Positions 36,354 to 44,938 of a DNA stretch of 64,000 nt are shown piece after piece (position 1 is the stretch's first letter; each line of letters starts with the position of its first letter). Source of the DNA: Microtetraspora malaysiensis (GTDB lineage: Bacteria; Actinomycetota; Actinomycetes; Streptosporangiales; Streptosporangiaceae); NCBI RefSeq assembly GCF_001528665.1, contig NZ_BBYJ01000018.1, positions 124,001-188,000 on the forward strand. Reading direction: 5' to 3'. The position numbers were made by a program, and so were the translations under genes. Under the pieces are notes generated by a model. The model ran no database searches, was not told where the DNA came from, and worked only from the letters and a program-made list of their open reading frames with translations.

Positions 36354-36473
36354 TCATACCGGCTCGAAGCCGTCAGGAGGCGCGGGTTCGGACTCCGCGT
36401 CCGGCGCGGGTTCCGACTCCGCGTCCGGCTCGGCTTCGGACTCTGGTTCGGGGGTGGGGTATGGCTCGGACAT
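36354..36473 (-). CDS. Acidic repeat micro-ORF upstream of the subtilase
   Basis: A 39-residue frame (ATG 36473, stop 36354-36356) reading MSEPYPTPEPESEAEPDAES then EPAPDAESEPAPPDGFEPV. Two copies of EPAPDAES-type units come from a 24-bp imperfect DNA repeat. The stop lies 31 bp before the subtilase start. No convincing ribosome-binding site is visible, so translation is uncertain. It could be a leader, a small acidic partner, or chance. No function is assigned. Confidence 0.35.
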   Translation of the reverse strand: MSEPYPTPEPESEAEPDAESEPAPDAESEPAPPDGFEPV

Positions 36474-36538
36474 GGGGCAAGCGTGGCCGCTGCCGGGTGG
36501 GTGGAGTTATGGGGAACCCCTGGGGAAAACTCCCCAAT

Positions 36539-39421
36539 TCACCGGTAGAAGAGGGCCAGCTCCGTGCGCGACCGGGCTCCGACCTTGCGCATGGCGGCGC
36601 TGAGATGCTTGTCCACCGTCTTCGGTGACAGGAACATCTCCTTGGCGATCTCCTGGTTGGTCAGCCCCGTGGCGGCCAGCCGGGCGACCTGCTCCTGCCG
36701 CGAGGACAACGCCGAACCCCGCCCTTCGCGCGGCTGGGTGAGCTGCGGGAGGCGCACCCCCCACGTCCGGCCGAGGAGGCTGGCCCGGTCGAGATCCCAC
36801 CGGGCGCCGAGTTCCGCGTACGCGGCGGTCGCCGCCCGCAGGATCGGTCCGCCGGCCGGGTCCCCGGCGCTGAGCAGGCAGGCCGCCGCCTGCTCGTCCG
36901 CCTGCGCGGCGTCGTAGGCCGCGGGGAGCGCGCGGAAACCCTCCGCGGCGGCGGAGAGCGACCGGGCGGCCTCGGCCCACCGCCGGTCCGCCGCCCGCAG
37001 CAGTCCGCGGGCCTGCCCCAGCGCGGGAGCGGCCAGCGGCGCGTCCAGCCCGCGCAGACGCCCGTCATAGCGGTCCACCAGCGCGGCGGCGTCATTCGCG
37101 CGCCCGGCCGCGAGCAACGCCTCCACGAGCGCCGGTACCGCGCGCACGCCCGCCGGCCACATCTCCTTGTCCTCCCACACGCGTACCGCGGCGGCCGTCT
37201 CCGTGATCGCCGCGTCGTGCTCGCCGCGGGCGGTGGCCAGCCGGAGCAGCATCGAGACGGGCAGGGGCAGCAGGTCGAAGTCGCCGAACACGAACGCCCG
37301 CCCGATGACGTCGCGCAGGGCGTCCAGTGCGAGATCAAGGCGTCCCGGGGCGGGCGCCAGGCACGCCGTCACCATGTCCACTTGGACGCTCTCGTGTGGA
37401 GGGGCGTCGCCCTGCCTGCGCAGAGCGTCCACCATCGGGCGGAGCCTGCCCCACGAGCCGCAGCAGTAGTCGACGATGGCCAGCCTCGACCTGGTCCGTT
37501 GCTCGCTGACGCCCTGCAGGTCGGGGTCGATGGTGTCCAGCGCCGTCTCCAGCAGGTTGCGGGCGAGGTCGTGGTGACCGGCGTAGCAGGCGTCCTCGGC
37601 GATGGAGCGGTACGCGTTGGCCTCCTGGTAGTCGCGTGCGCGGCCGTGCGTCTCCGCGCGGACCTGTTCGGTGAGTCCGACCCAGCGCGTGTCGCCCATC
37701 AGGGCGAACACCATCGCCAACTTGCTCAGGATCAGCAGCCGCATGGTGCGGTTCTCGATGGAGGGCAGGAGGCCGAGCGCCTGGTTGAGCCGGTCGCGCT
37801 CCACCTCGGGCGGGACGTCCGGCACGATCGGCAGTCCCAGCAGAACCAGCGCCCACGCGGCCAGGTCGGGACGGTCGCCCAGGTCCTCGATGGCCGCGGC
37901 CAGCACGCTGTTCCTTTGAGCGGAATCTTCCCGGCTCACCTCGGCGTGCATGCCCGACAGGAAACGCAGCTCGCCGCGGAGCGTGGTCGGCAGCTCGTGG
38001 CGGAGCGCCTCGGTGATCAGCTCGCGCACCTGCGGGAAAGGCAGCACCTGCAGGGCCGCCCAGCCCAGGCGCGCGGTGAGCCGCGCCCGCCGTACCGGAT
38101 CCAGCTCCGCGTTGCGCAGCAGGTCTTCGAGCAGCCGGGTGGCCTCGGCCTCGTCGCCGAGGGCGTCCGCCTGCTCGGCCGCCCTGGCGGCCGCGTCCGC
38201 CCACTCGGGCATCCTGCCCGCCTGCCGCAGGTGGTGCGCCATCTGTCCGAGCGGCACCTGCCGAAGTCCCCGTACGGCCTCCGCCGCGGCCGCGTGCATC
38301 ACCCGCCTGCGCCCCACCGGGATCGCCTCGTAGACGGCCTGCGCCGCCAGTACGTGCCGGAACCCTACCGTCCCTTCCTGCTCGGCCAGCAGCCCGGAGT
38401 CGAGCGCGCCGTCCATCGCCTCGGGCCCGGGCCGGCCGGCCGCGTGCGCCAGCACTGAGACGGGTACCGCGAGCTGGAGCACTGCGGCGGTCTCCACCAC
38501 GGCCCGTGCCTCGGCGGGCAGCCGGGACACCCGTTCCTGCACTGAGGCGCGCACACCCACGGGCACGTCCAGTGCGTCGAGGGCGCGGCGGGCCCAGCCG
38601 CCCTCCCATTTGATGAGCGCGCCGCGGGTGCGCAGCAGCGCGAGCAGTTCCTGTACGGCCAGCGGCAGCCCCGAGGCTCGCGCGCGCAGATGCTCCGCGA
38701 ACTCCTCCGTCACCTCGTTCACACCCAGGATCGCCGCGGCGAGCACGCGGGTCTGCGCCGTGTCGAGCGGAGCGAGCGCCAGGTGCTCGTGCGTGACCGA
38801 GTCGGGCGGGCGCGCCGTCAGCGCGCGGACGGGGGCGGCCGCCTCGTCGCCCCGGTAGGTCAGCACCACTGAGAGTCCCCGCTGCGGGGTTCCCATCAGG
38901 TAGCCCAGGAACTCCACGGTCTGCTCGTCCGCCCAGTGCAGGTCCTCCACCACCAGGACGGCGGGGCAGAGCGCGGCCAGGACCTCGACCAGGCCGCGGA
39001 ACAGCCGGTGCCGGTCGGCGGCCCGGTTCTCCAGCGGCGGCGGCGGTTGCGGGAGCACCGCTTCGAGTTCGGGCAGGAGTCCGCGCAGCGCTCCCGCCAC
39101 CGGCGAGAGGGCGGCGCCGGTCAGGTCGGCGGCGCGGCCGCGCATCGCCTCCACGATCGGGCCCAGCGGGAACGGTTCCCTGATCCGGCCGCAGCCGCCG
39201 CTGAGGAGGCGGCGATCGGCCAGCTCGGGCCGGGTGGCCAGCTCGGCCAGCAGTCGTGACTTGCCGATGCCCGCCTCGCCCTCGACGACGGACACCGAAG
39301 GGGCCGCGGTCACCGCGGCGACGAGCCTCTCCAGCTCTCGATCCCGGCCGACCAGGAGGGGCGACACCGTCCTGCCGAGAGCCTCGGGTTCGTTCACCGG
39401 CACCAGCCGCGCATCTCTCAC
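36539..39421 (-). CDS. LAL-type (large ATP-binding LuxR) transcriptional regulator
   Basis: A 960-residue protein. N-terminal AAA-type ATPase: VGRDRELERL, Walker A GEAGIGKS (residues 48-55), Walker B-like VLVVEDLHWAD. A long helical TPR-like region follows. The C terminus is a LuxR HTH (LTNQEIAKEMFLSPKTVDKHL). Such regulators activate transcription in response to small molecules. GTG 39421 is the assumed start; GTG 39397 is an alternative. Downstream on the same strand are the acidic ORF and subtilase, so it may control them (inference). Confidence 0.93.
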   Translation of the reverse strand: MRDARLVPVNEPEALGRTVSPLLVGRDRELERLVAAVTAAPSVSVVEGEAGIGKSRLLAELATRPELADRRLLSGGCGRIREPFPLGPIVEAMRGRAADLTGAALSPVAGALRGLLPELEAVLPQPPPPLENRAADRHRLFRGLVEVLAALCPAVLVVEDLHWADEQTVEFLGYLMGTPQRGLSVVLTYRGDEAAAPVRALTARPPDSVTHEHLALAPLDTAQTRVLAAAILGVNEVTEEFAEHLRARASGLPLAVQELLALLRTRGALIKWEGGWARRALDALDVPVGVRASVQERVSRLPAEARAVVETAAVLQLAVPVSVLAHAAGRPGPEAMDGALDSGLLAEQEGTVGFRHVLAAQAVYEAIPVGRRRVMHAAAAEAVRGLRQVPLGQMAHHLRQAGRMPEWADAAARAAEQADALGDEAEATRLLEDLLRNAELDPVRRARLTARLGWAALQVLPFPQVRELITEALRHELPTTLRGELRFLSGMHAEVSREDSAQRNSVLAAAIEDLGDRPDLAAWALVLLGLPIVPDVPPEVERDRLNQALGLLPSIENRTMRLLILSKLAMVFALMGDTRWVGLTEQVRAETHGRARDYQEANAYRSIAEDACYAGHHDLARNLLETALDTIDPDLQGVSEQRTRSRLAIVDYCCGSWGRLRPMVDALRRQGDAPPHESVQVDMVTACLAPAPGRLDLALDALRDVIGRAFVFGDFDLLPLPVSMLLRLATARGEHDAAITETAAAVRVWEDKEMWPAGVRAVPALVEALLAAGRANDAAALVDRYDGRLRGLDAPLAAPALGQARGLLRAADRRWAEAARSLSAAAEGFRALPAAYDAAQADEQAAACLLSAGDPAGGPILRAATAAYAELGARWDLDRASLLGRTWGVRLPQLTQPREGRGSALSSRQEQVARLAATGLTNQEIAKEMFLSPKTVDKHLSAAMRKVGARSRTELALFYR

Positions 39422-39546
39422 CGTGCCCTGATCGTCATGCAGGCCATGTGATCATGCCATTCAACCCCAAAGGATGATAAAAGTCACGGGCGTTGCACGG
39501 CTGGTCCGCGGGCCGGGAAGCTCGTGGCCGGCGTCAGTCCGGCTGC

Positions 39547-40407
39547 CTACGCCGTCGAGCCTGCGTAGTGGTCGGCGATCTCGTCGCTGGTGGTCAGCCA
39601 CACGCCGGGGTGCCCGGCGATGTATTCCAGCGCCTGGTCGAGATACTTGGCGCGGAAGGCCTGGCCGATCACGAACGGGTGCAGTGCCAAAGCCATGACC
39701 CGCCCACTTGCGGCCGAGTCCGCGTAGAGCTGGTCGAACTGGTCCTTCACCAGCTGCAGGAAGTCAGGCCCCGTCATGCCGTGCGTCGTGAACAGGCCGA
39801 GGTCGTTGAGCTCCACCGAGTACGGCACGCTCAGCATCCCGGGTACGTTCAGCCGGAACGGCTGGTCGTCGCTGGTCCAGTCGAGCACGTAACTCAGGCC
39901 GAGCTCGGCGAGCAGGGCCGGGGTCCGGAAGGTCTCGTTGAGTGCCGGGCCCATCCAGCCGCGCGGCCGGCGGCCGGTCGCCTTCTCGATCGTGGCGACG
40001 ATCGCGGCCAGCTCGGCGCGCTCCTCGTCCTCGGACATGCCGGCCGGCAGGACGGAGTTGGTCCGGCCGTGGGCCAGCCACGCCCAGTCGCGCGCCTTGC
40101 CGGCCTCGATGATCTGCGGATAGTGGTCGCAGACGGACGAGTTGAGCAGCACGCTGGCCCGGATGCCGTGGCGGTCCAGGCTCTCCATCACCCGCCAGAA
40201 CCCCACTCGGGCGCCGTAGTCTCGCCAGCCGTGGTTCAGCGGGTCGGGCACCAGGGTCGCGGTGGCCTCGTTCAGGCTCGTCGACGGCCGGCCGAGCAGG
40301 AAATGCTCGACGTTCAGTCCGACGTAGAAGGCCACCCTGGCGTCGCCGGGCCAGCGGATGGGCTTCCGGTCGATGATCGGGTCGAAGTCGTAGAGCTCGT
40401 TTTCCAT
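39547..40407 (-). CDS. Polysaccharide deacetylase-like (PuuE/allantoinase-type) protein
   Basis: A 286-residue NodB-fold protein. RVAFYVGLNVEHFLLGRP resembles PuuE-type sequences; conserved blocks GWRDYGARVGFWRVMESLD, HGRTNS and GWMGPALNETFRTPALLAEL follow. ATG 40407 follows AAAGAGGAGAAAGCA. PuuE-group members are cytosolic enzymes acting on cyclic amides or ureides rather than polysaccharide; substrate here is unknown. No signal peptide. Divergent from a TetR gene and two palindromes lie between them. Confidence 0.85.
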   Translation of the reverse strand: MENELYDFDPIIDRKPIRWPGDARVAFYVGLNVEHFLLGRPSTSLNEATATLVPDPLNHGWRDYGARVGFWRVMESLDRHGIRASVLLNSSVCDHYPQIIEAGKARDWAWLAHGRTNSVLPAGMSEDEERAELAAIVATIEKATGRRPRGWMGPALNETFRTPALLAELGLSYVLDWTSDDQPFRLNVPGMLSVPYSVELNDLGLFTTHGMTGPDFLQLVKDQFDQLYADSAASGRVMALALHPFVIGQAFRAKYLDQALEYIAGHPGVWLTTSDEIADHYAGSTA

Positions 40408-40460
40408 TGCTTTCTCCTCTTTCAGACCGCGTCCGCGGTGATGCGGACGAGCACTTTTAC

Positions 40461-40482
40461 GGACACGACACGGATCGTGTCC
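40461..40482. promoter_or_regulatory. Operator palindrome 1 (deacetylase side)
   Basis: GGACACGA (40461-40468) and TCGTGTCC (40475-40482) form a perfect inverted repeat with a 6-nt spacer, about 50 bp before the deacetylase start. Confidence 0.62.
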
Positions 40483-40518
40483 CCAAGACAATGCATGAAG
40501 ATCACCTTGACTGTCAAT

Positions 40519-40532
40519 ACGACACGTGTCGT
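40519..40532. promoter_or_regulatory. Operator palindrome 2 (TetR side)
   Basis: ACGACACGTGTCGT is a perfect 14-bp palindrome 19 bp before the TetR start. It shares the GACAC/GTGTC core with the site at 40461-40482, so one repressor may bind both. Confidence 0.66.
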
Positions 40533-40550
40533 TTCCTGTAGGATGCCCTC

Positions 40551-41168
40551 ATGGCCAAAACACCGAACGCGGCGCGCCGCAGCGAAAGCAGCCGTCAAGC
40601 GATCTTCGCTGCGGCCGCTGAGCTCTGCGCGGAGCGGGGGTATGGGCGCCTCACCATCGAGGCCATCGCCTCTCGCGCAGGCGTGAGTAAGAAGACCATC
40701 TACCGCTGGTGGCCTTCCAAGGGCGCGGTCATCCTGGAACTGATCGACGAAGCCGCGACCGCTGACGCCCACCATCCCGACACCGGCGACCTCGCCACCG
40801 ATCTGCGCACTCAACTGACCGCGGTCATCGGCATGCTCACACCACCGCATACCTCGGTCTTCGCCGGGGTGATCGCCGAGGCGCAGCACGATCCGGCCCT
40901 CGCCCGTGACCTGCGCGAGCGGCTGATCGAGCCGCGCATCGCCCAGTTCAAGGACCGCATGCGCCGAGCGCAGCAGCAGGGGCAGCTAAGCCCGGACGCC
41001 GACCTCGATGTGGCACTGGACCTGCTGTACGGTCCCCTTTACCACCGGCTCGCCTTCCACCTCGGCATGCCCGACCCCGCCTACCTCGACACCCTCATCG
41101 CGCATGCCCTGCACGCCCTCACCCCGCCGGCGGCGCCCGACCCGGGATCCCCTCCAGGCGAGCGGTGA
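40551..41168 (+). CDS. TetR-family transcriptional regulator
   Basis: A 205-residue protein. HTH in LTIEAIASRAGVSKKTIYRW and WPSK; the C-terminal domain (TetR_C_11/33-type) includes FAGVIAEAQHDPALARDLRERL. ATG 40551 has no strong Shine-Dalgarno, possibly leaderless or weakly expressed. It probably represses itself and the divergent deacetylase through the two palindromes. Confidence 0.92.
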   Translation: MAKTPNAARRSESSRQAIFAAAAELCAERGYGRLTIEAIASRAGVSKKTIYRWWPSKGAVILELIDEAATADAHHPDTGDLATDLRTQLTAVIGMLTPPHTSVFAGVIAEAQHDPALARDLRERLIEPRIAQFKDRMRRAQQQGQLSPDADLDVALDLLYGPLYHRLAFHLGMPDPAYLDTLIAHALHALTPPAAPDPGSPPGER

Positions 41169-41253
41169 GCCTGCCGCCCCGACGTCAGATCCGATCGCGC
41201 AGGGCCGCTACCGAGTGAGGCCGGCGCGCGGTGCCGCCGACCGGCTGGTCGCT

Positions 41254-41802
41254 CTAGGAGCGTTGAGTGGGTCTGCCGCCGAAGCGCCAGGGATGGACCT
41301 CCGTACGGCCGGCGCCGCCGGCCGGCAGCAGCATGGCGGCGGCTTCGCGATCCGGCGCCTCGACCAGGGCCGCCCGGCCGAGCCGCGCCTCGCCGTCGAG
41401 GGCGAGCAACTCGCCGTACACGATCATGTGCTTCGACGTGACCGGCGCGGGGACGGACTCGTCCATGCCGATCACCAGGAACCGGCCGTAGCCCTCGACA
41501 GCCTCGGTGAAGTCCCACATGGTGCGGCCCAGGACGTTATGGAAGCGGCACAGCAGTACGGACCCGAAGACGCCGGCCCGGTAGTACGGCTCTTCGTAGG
41601 CGAACGCGCGGGCGGCTTCCGCGTCCGGAAGGTCGACGATGTGCAGGCTGCCCGTCGACTCGGCCGCGTCGCCGGTCAGCGTGGGGCCGCGGGCGACCAG
41701 TCGCTTCGCGTACCCATCCATGAAGGACCAGTGGTCTTCGCTCAGGCGCACCTTGAGACCGAAGGCGCCAGGGCGGTCGCGGCCGTAGACGAAATACTCC
41801 AC
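41254..41802 (-). CDS. YciI-like (YCII-related) protein
   Basis: A 182-residue protein. The first ~95 residues are a YciI ferredoxin-like domain (MEYFVYGRDRPGAF, then LSEDHWSFMDGYAKRLVARG, then ESTGSLHIVDLPDAEAARAF and YRAGVFGSV). The remainder is a second similar but poorly recognised module. YciI proteins are small oxidoreductase- or hydrolase-like enzymes of uncertain function, and the conserved His-Asp pair (HWSFMD) is kept. No operon link is evident. Confidence 0.82.
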   Translation of the reverse strand: MEYFVYGRDRPGAFGLKVRLSEDHWSFMDGYAKRLVARGPTLTGDAAESTGSLHIVDLPDAEAARAFAYEEPYYRAGVFGSVLLCRFHNVLGRTMWDFTEAVEGYGRFLVIGMDESVPAPVTSKHMIVYGELLALDGEARLGRAALVEAPDREAAAMLLPAGGAGRTEVHPWRFGGRPTQRS

Positions 41803-41848
41803 GACCGTTCAGCCTAGATCATCGCGCGTCACCGCCACCCCGCCTGCG

Positions 41849-43072
41849 TCAGTGCACGTGGGCGCGGGGGATGTCCTGGGAGCTGAGGAGCCGCTGAAGG
41901 CGCTCCAGGCCCGTCTGCAGGCTCTGGTCGTCCAGGGCGTAGGAGAGGCGGAGGCAGCCGGGGGCGCCGAAGGCTTCGCCCGGGAGGAGGGCCACGGAGG
42001 CCTCGTCCAGGATGAATGTCGCCAGCTCGGCGGTGGTGGTGAAGGAGTGGCCGAGGATTGACCGGGTGAGCAGGCGCTTGACCGAGGGGAAGCAGTAGAA
42101 GGCCCCGGTGGGGGTGGGGCAGTCGACTCCGCGTATCCCCTGGAGCACATCGACCATGAGCCGGCGGCGGCGATCATAGGCGGCCAGAACGTCGTCGAAA
42201 CCCGGGCGGCCCGCGCGCAGGGCCGCGATAGCGGCGACCTGGGCGACGTTGGCGACATTGGATGACATATGCGATTGCAGGTTGATGGCCGCCTTGACCG
42301 CCGCGGTGGGACCGTACAGCCAGCCGACCCGCCAGCCCGTCATGGCGTACGTCTTCGACACGCCGCCGATGACGATGCACCGATCCTCGATGTCCGGAGC
42401 GGCTACCGGCATGGATTGGGCTGTCGCGCCGTCGTACACGAGGTGCTGGTAGATCTCATCGCTGATCACCCAGATTCCCCGCTGCGCCGCCCAGTTTCCG
42501 ATGGCCCGGGTCTCCTCGGGTGTGTAAACGGTTCCCGTCGGGTTGGCGGGGGAGCCGAAGAACAGCACCTTGGTTCGCGGAGTGACGTGCGCCTCAAGGA
42601 GTTCGGGCGTGACCTTGAAATCCTGGTCGGCGTCGCTGTGCACGGGGACCGGGGTCGCGCCGGCGAGGCGTACGGCCTCCGGATAGGTGGTCCAATAGGG
42701 CGCCGGAATGAGTGCCTCGTCGCCGGGATTCAGCAGGACCATGCAGGCGAGATACACGGCCTGCTTCGCTCCGTTGGTGACCAGCACGTCCGTGTCATTG
42801 ATGGCGAGGCCCGTATCCGCCAGGACGGTCTGGGCGATTGAATGGCGCAACTCCGCCAGCCCGGCCGCCGACGTGTATCGATGATTGACGGGATCCGGGC
42901 ACGCCCGCTGGGCGGCCTCGACGATGTAATCCGGGGTGGGGAAATCCGGCTCACCCGCGCCGAAACTCACGATGCGGTTTCCGGCCGCGCGCAGCTCGGC
43001 CGCCCGGGACGAAACCGCCATGGTCGCCGATCCGGCGATCGCGCTCGCTCTGTCACTCAATCCGATAGACAT
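41849..43072 (-). CDS. Class I/II PLP-dependent aminotransferase (aspartate aminotransferase-like)
   Basis: A 407-residue type I fold aminotransferase. The PLP lysine is K240 in GGVSKTYAMTGWRVGW; the SPANPTG block and DEIYQHLVYDG (PLP-binding Asp) are present. ATG 43072 follows GAGGAGAACC. It would move an amino group between an amino acid and a 2-oxoacid. It follows the HisC-like gene on the same strand by 10 bp, in an operon with the GntR gene. Confidence 0.93.
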   Translation of the reverse strand: MSIGLSDRASAIAGSATMAVSSRAAELRAAGNRIVSFGAGEPDFPTPDYIVEAAQRACPDPVNHRYTSAAGLAELRHSIAQTVLADTGLAINDTDVLVTNGAKQAVYLACMVLLNPGDEALIPAPYWTTYPEAVRLAGATPVPVHSDADQDFKVTPELLEAHVTPRTKVLFFGSPANPTGTVYTPEETRAIGNWAAQRGIWVISDEIYQHLVYDGATAQSMPVAAPDIEDRCIVIGGVSKTYAMTGWRVGWLYGPTAAVKAAINLQSHMSSNVANVAQVAAIAALRAGRPGFDDVLAAYDRRRRLMVDVLQGIRGVDCPTPTGAFYCFPSVKRLLTRSILGHSFTTTAELATFILDEASVALLPGEAFGAPGCLRLSYALDDQSLQTGLERLQRLLSSQDIPRAHVH

Positions 43073-43082
43073 GGTTCTCCTC

Positions 43083-44159
43083 TTACTTCGACGGAAATTC
43101 GGCCAGGGTCTTGAGGAAGATGTCGTTCTCATCGGGATGCCCGACGCTCACGCGCAACCATCCGGCCGGGCCCACGTCGCGTACCAGCACGCCTTGCCGG
43201 GCCAGCCACGCCGCCACCGCGGAAGAATCGGCGCCGGTGTCGAAGAGCAGGAAGTTCGCGTCGCTCGGCGCGACCGCGTGGCCGGCGCCGACCAGAGCGG
43301 CGCGCATTCTCTGGCGCTCGGAGAGAACGCTCGGGATATGCGCGAGCAGTTCATCGGCCTGTTCGAGGGCGGCGAGCGCGACCGCCGCCGTCAACGTCGA
43401 CAGATGGTACGGCAGGGCGACGATACGCAAAGGCGCCAGCACGTCGGATGAGGCGAGCAGGAACCCGACGCGTATCCCCGCGAAACCGAACGCCTTCGAC
43501 ATGGTCCGGGAGATCACCAGCCGTGGGTGTTCGGAGAGGAGCCCTGCCTGGCTGCCGATGGCGGAGAACTCGACGTATGCCTCGTCAAGCACCACCAGCC
43601 CCGGCGCGGTCCGCAGGACGACGTCCAGCGTCGCCCGATCCAGAGGCGTCCCCGTCGGATTGTTGGGCGCGCAGAGGAAGACGATGTCAGGCCGGTGCCG
43701 TTCGACCGCGGTGGCCGCCGCCTCACGGGTCAGGCCGAAATCCGGTCCGCGGTCGGCTGATATCCAGCGAGTTCCGGTTATCGTCGCGATTTGCTCGTGC
43801 ATCGAATATGTGGGCCCGAATCCAAGGGCCGTGCGGCCGGGCCCGCCGTACGCCAGGAGCAGGTGCAACAGTACCTCGTTGGAGCCGTTTCCCGGCCACA
43901 CCATCTCGGCTCGCACGCCATTTCCGGTATACCGCGCCAATGCGGCTCGCAGCGTGCCGAGGTCGGTGTCCGGATAACGGTTCGCGGTCGCCAGCGCCAG
44001 GGAGGCCGCCGAACGCAACACCTCAAGGTGACGTCCTTCGGGAGGACGTGGACTCTCATTGTTGTTCAGCAGCGCGACCGGGTCGACCGGCGAGGAAAAC
44101 GGCCGGGTGTTGTACGGGCGGACCGTACGCAGGTCGTCCCGGACAGGTAGGGCGGGCAT
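43083..44159 (-). CDS. HisC-like PLP aminotransferase
   Basis: A 358-residue fold-type I aminotransferase of the histidinol-phosphate aminotransferase group: LNNNESP near the N terminus, WPGNGSNEVL, APNNPTGTPLD, LDEAYVEF and the PLP lysine K222 in SRTMSKAFGFAGIRVG. It starts (ATG 44159) directly after the GntR stop and precedes another aminotransferase, so it is more likely a catabolic member of the family than the histidine-biosynthesis enzyme. No his genes are nearby. Confidence 0.92.
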   Translation of the reverse strand: MPALPVRDDLRTVRPYNTRPFSSPVDPVALLNNNESPRPPEGRHLEVLRSAASLALATANRYPDTDLGTLRAALARYTGNGVRAEMVWPGNGSNEVLLHLLLAYGGPGRTALGFGPTYSMHEQIATITGTRWISADRGPDFGLTREAAATAVERHRPDIVFLCAPNNPTGTPLDRATLDVVLRTAPGLVVLDEAYVEFSAIGSQAGLLSEHPRLVISRTMSKAFGFAGIRVGFLLASSDVLAPLRIVALPYHLSTLTAAVALAALEQADELLAHIPSVLSERQRMRAALVGAGHAVAPSDANFLLFDTGADSSAVAAWLARQGVLVRDVGPAGWLRVSVGHPDENDIFLKTLAEFPSK

Positions 44160-44819
44160 TCAATCTCCGCTTGTGTCTTGTGATCCGGTGATGCGCGCGA
44201 CAAGGCGCTGCATGGACGTTTTCCAGTTGCTTTCCAGCTCGCGGGTCGCCGTCGCCAGATCCTGCTCTTGAAGGGCCGCGGCGATACGCTTGTGCTGTTC
44301 GATGGACTCACGAACAATCTGCGGGTCGCCAAGATAGGCATGCTCATATCGATGGACGATGCGTTTGGTGTCGCCAATCATTTCAAGAAGCCGGCTGTTC
44401 GGGCAGGCCGCCAGCAGGCCCGCATGCCACTCGTCGTCGGCGCGCTGCACCTCGCGGACGTCTTCGGCTGCCGCCATGTTCTCCGCGACCTCGATGAGCT
44501 GCGGCGCACGCCGGGCGAGTTCCGCGGGATCGGAAAGCGTGATCGCGAGCACTTCGAGCTGGGCGATGATCGGGTAGGTCTCGCGGACCTCCTGCTCGCT
44601 CAGGGGAGAGACCCAATACCCCCGGTTCGGGCGGGCGTCGAGAATGCCTTCCTGGGCCAGGCTCGCCAGCGCCTCACGCAGCGGCGTCCGGCTGACGCCG
44701 ATCTCTGCCGCGAGGTGCACCTCGTTGATGCGGGTGCCCACTGGGTATTTGCCTCGGAGAAGGCGGTCAAGGACCTCGTCCCTGACTTGCTCGCGCAAAA
44801 GTCTGCGATCGACCGCCAT
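44160..44819 (-). CDS. GntR-family (FadR-type) transcriptional regulator
   Basis: A 219-residue protein. The N-terminal winged HTH (GTRINEVHLAAEIGVSRTPL then REALASLAQEGIL) is typical GntR, and the C-terminal all-helical FCD domain binds a carboxylate-like effector and often a metal. It starts an operon with two aminotransferases and is divergent from the ammonia-lyase-like gene. The nearby CTG-N4-CAG elements are its probable operators. Confidence 0.93.
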   Translation of the reverse strand: MAVDRRLLREQVRDEVLDRLLRGKYPVGTRINEVHLAAEIGVSRTPLREALASLAQEGILDARPNRGYWVSPLSEQEVRETYPIIAQLEVLAITLSDPAELARRAPQLIEVAENMAAAEDVREVQRADDEWHAGLLAACPNSRLLEMIGDTKRIVHRYEHAYLGDPQIVRESIEQHKRIAAALQEQDLATATRELESNWKTSMQRLVARITGSQDTSGD

Positions 44820-44874
44820 TGTTCCGCCTCCGGCAAAAGCTACTGATGATGTCAGATTCAGAGCATACTACATA

Positions 44875-44884
44875 CTGAACTCAG
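44875..44884. promoter_or_regulatory. CTG-N4-CAG site 1 (probable GntR operator)
   Basis: CTGAACTCAG in the divergent promoter region between the GntR operon and the ammonia-lyase-like gene, directly after CATA. It matches two further sites (46231-46240 and 51797-51806). Confidence 0.5.
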
Positions 44885-44938
44885 AGTGCAGAAGCGCTAG
44901 GCTGGCGGCCCCATCCCCACACCTCTGGAGGTCGCGCC

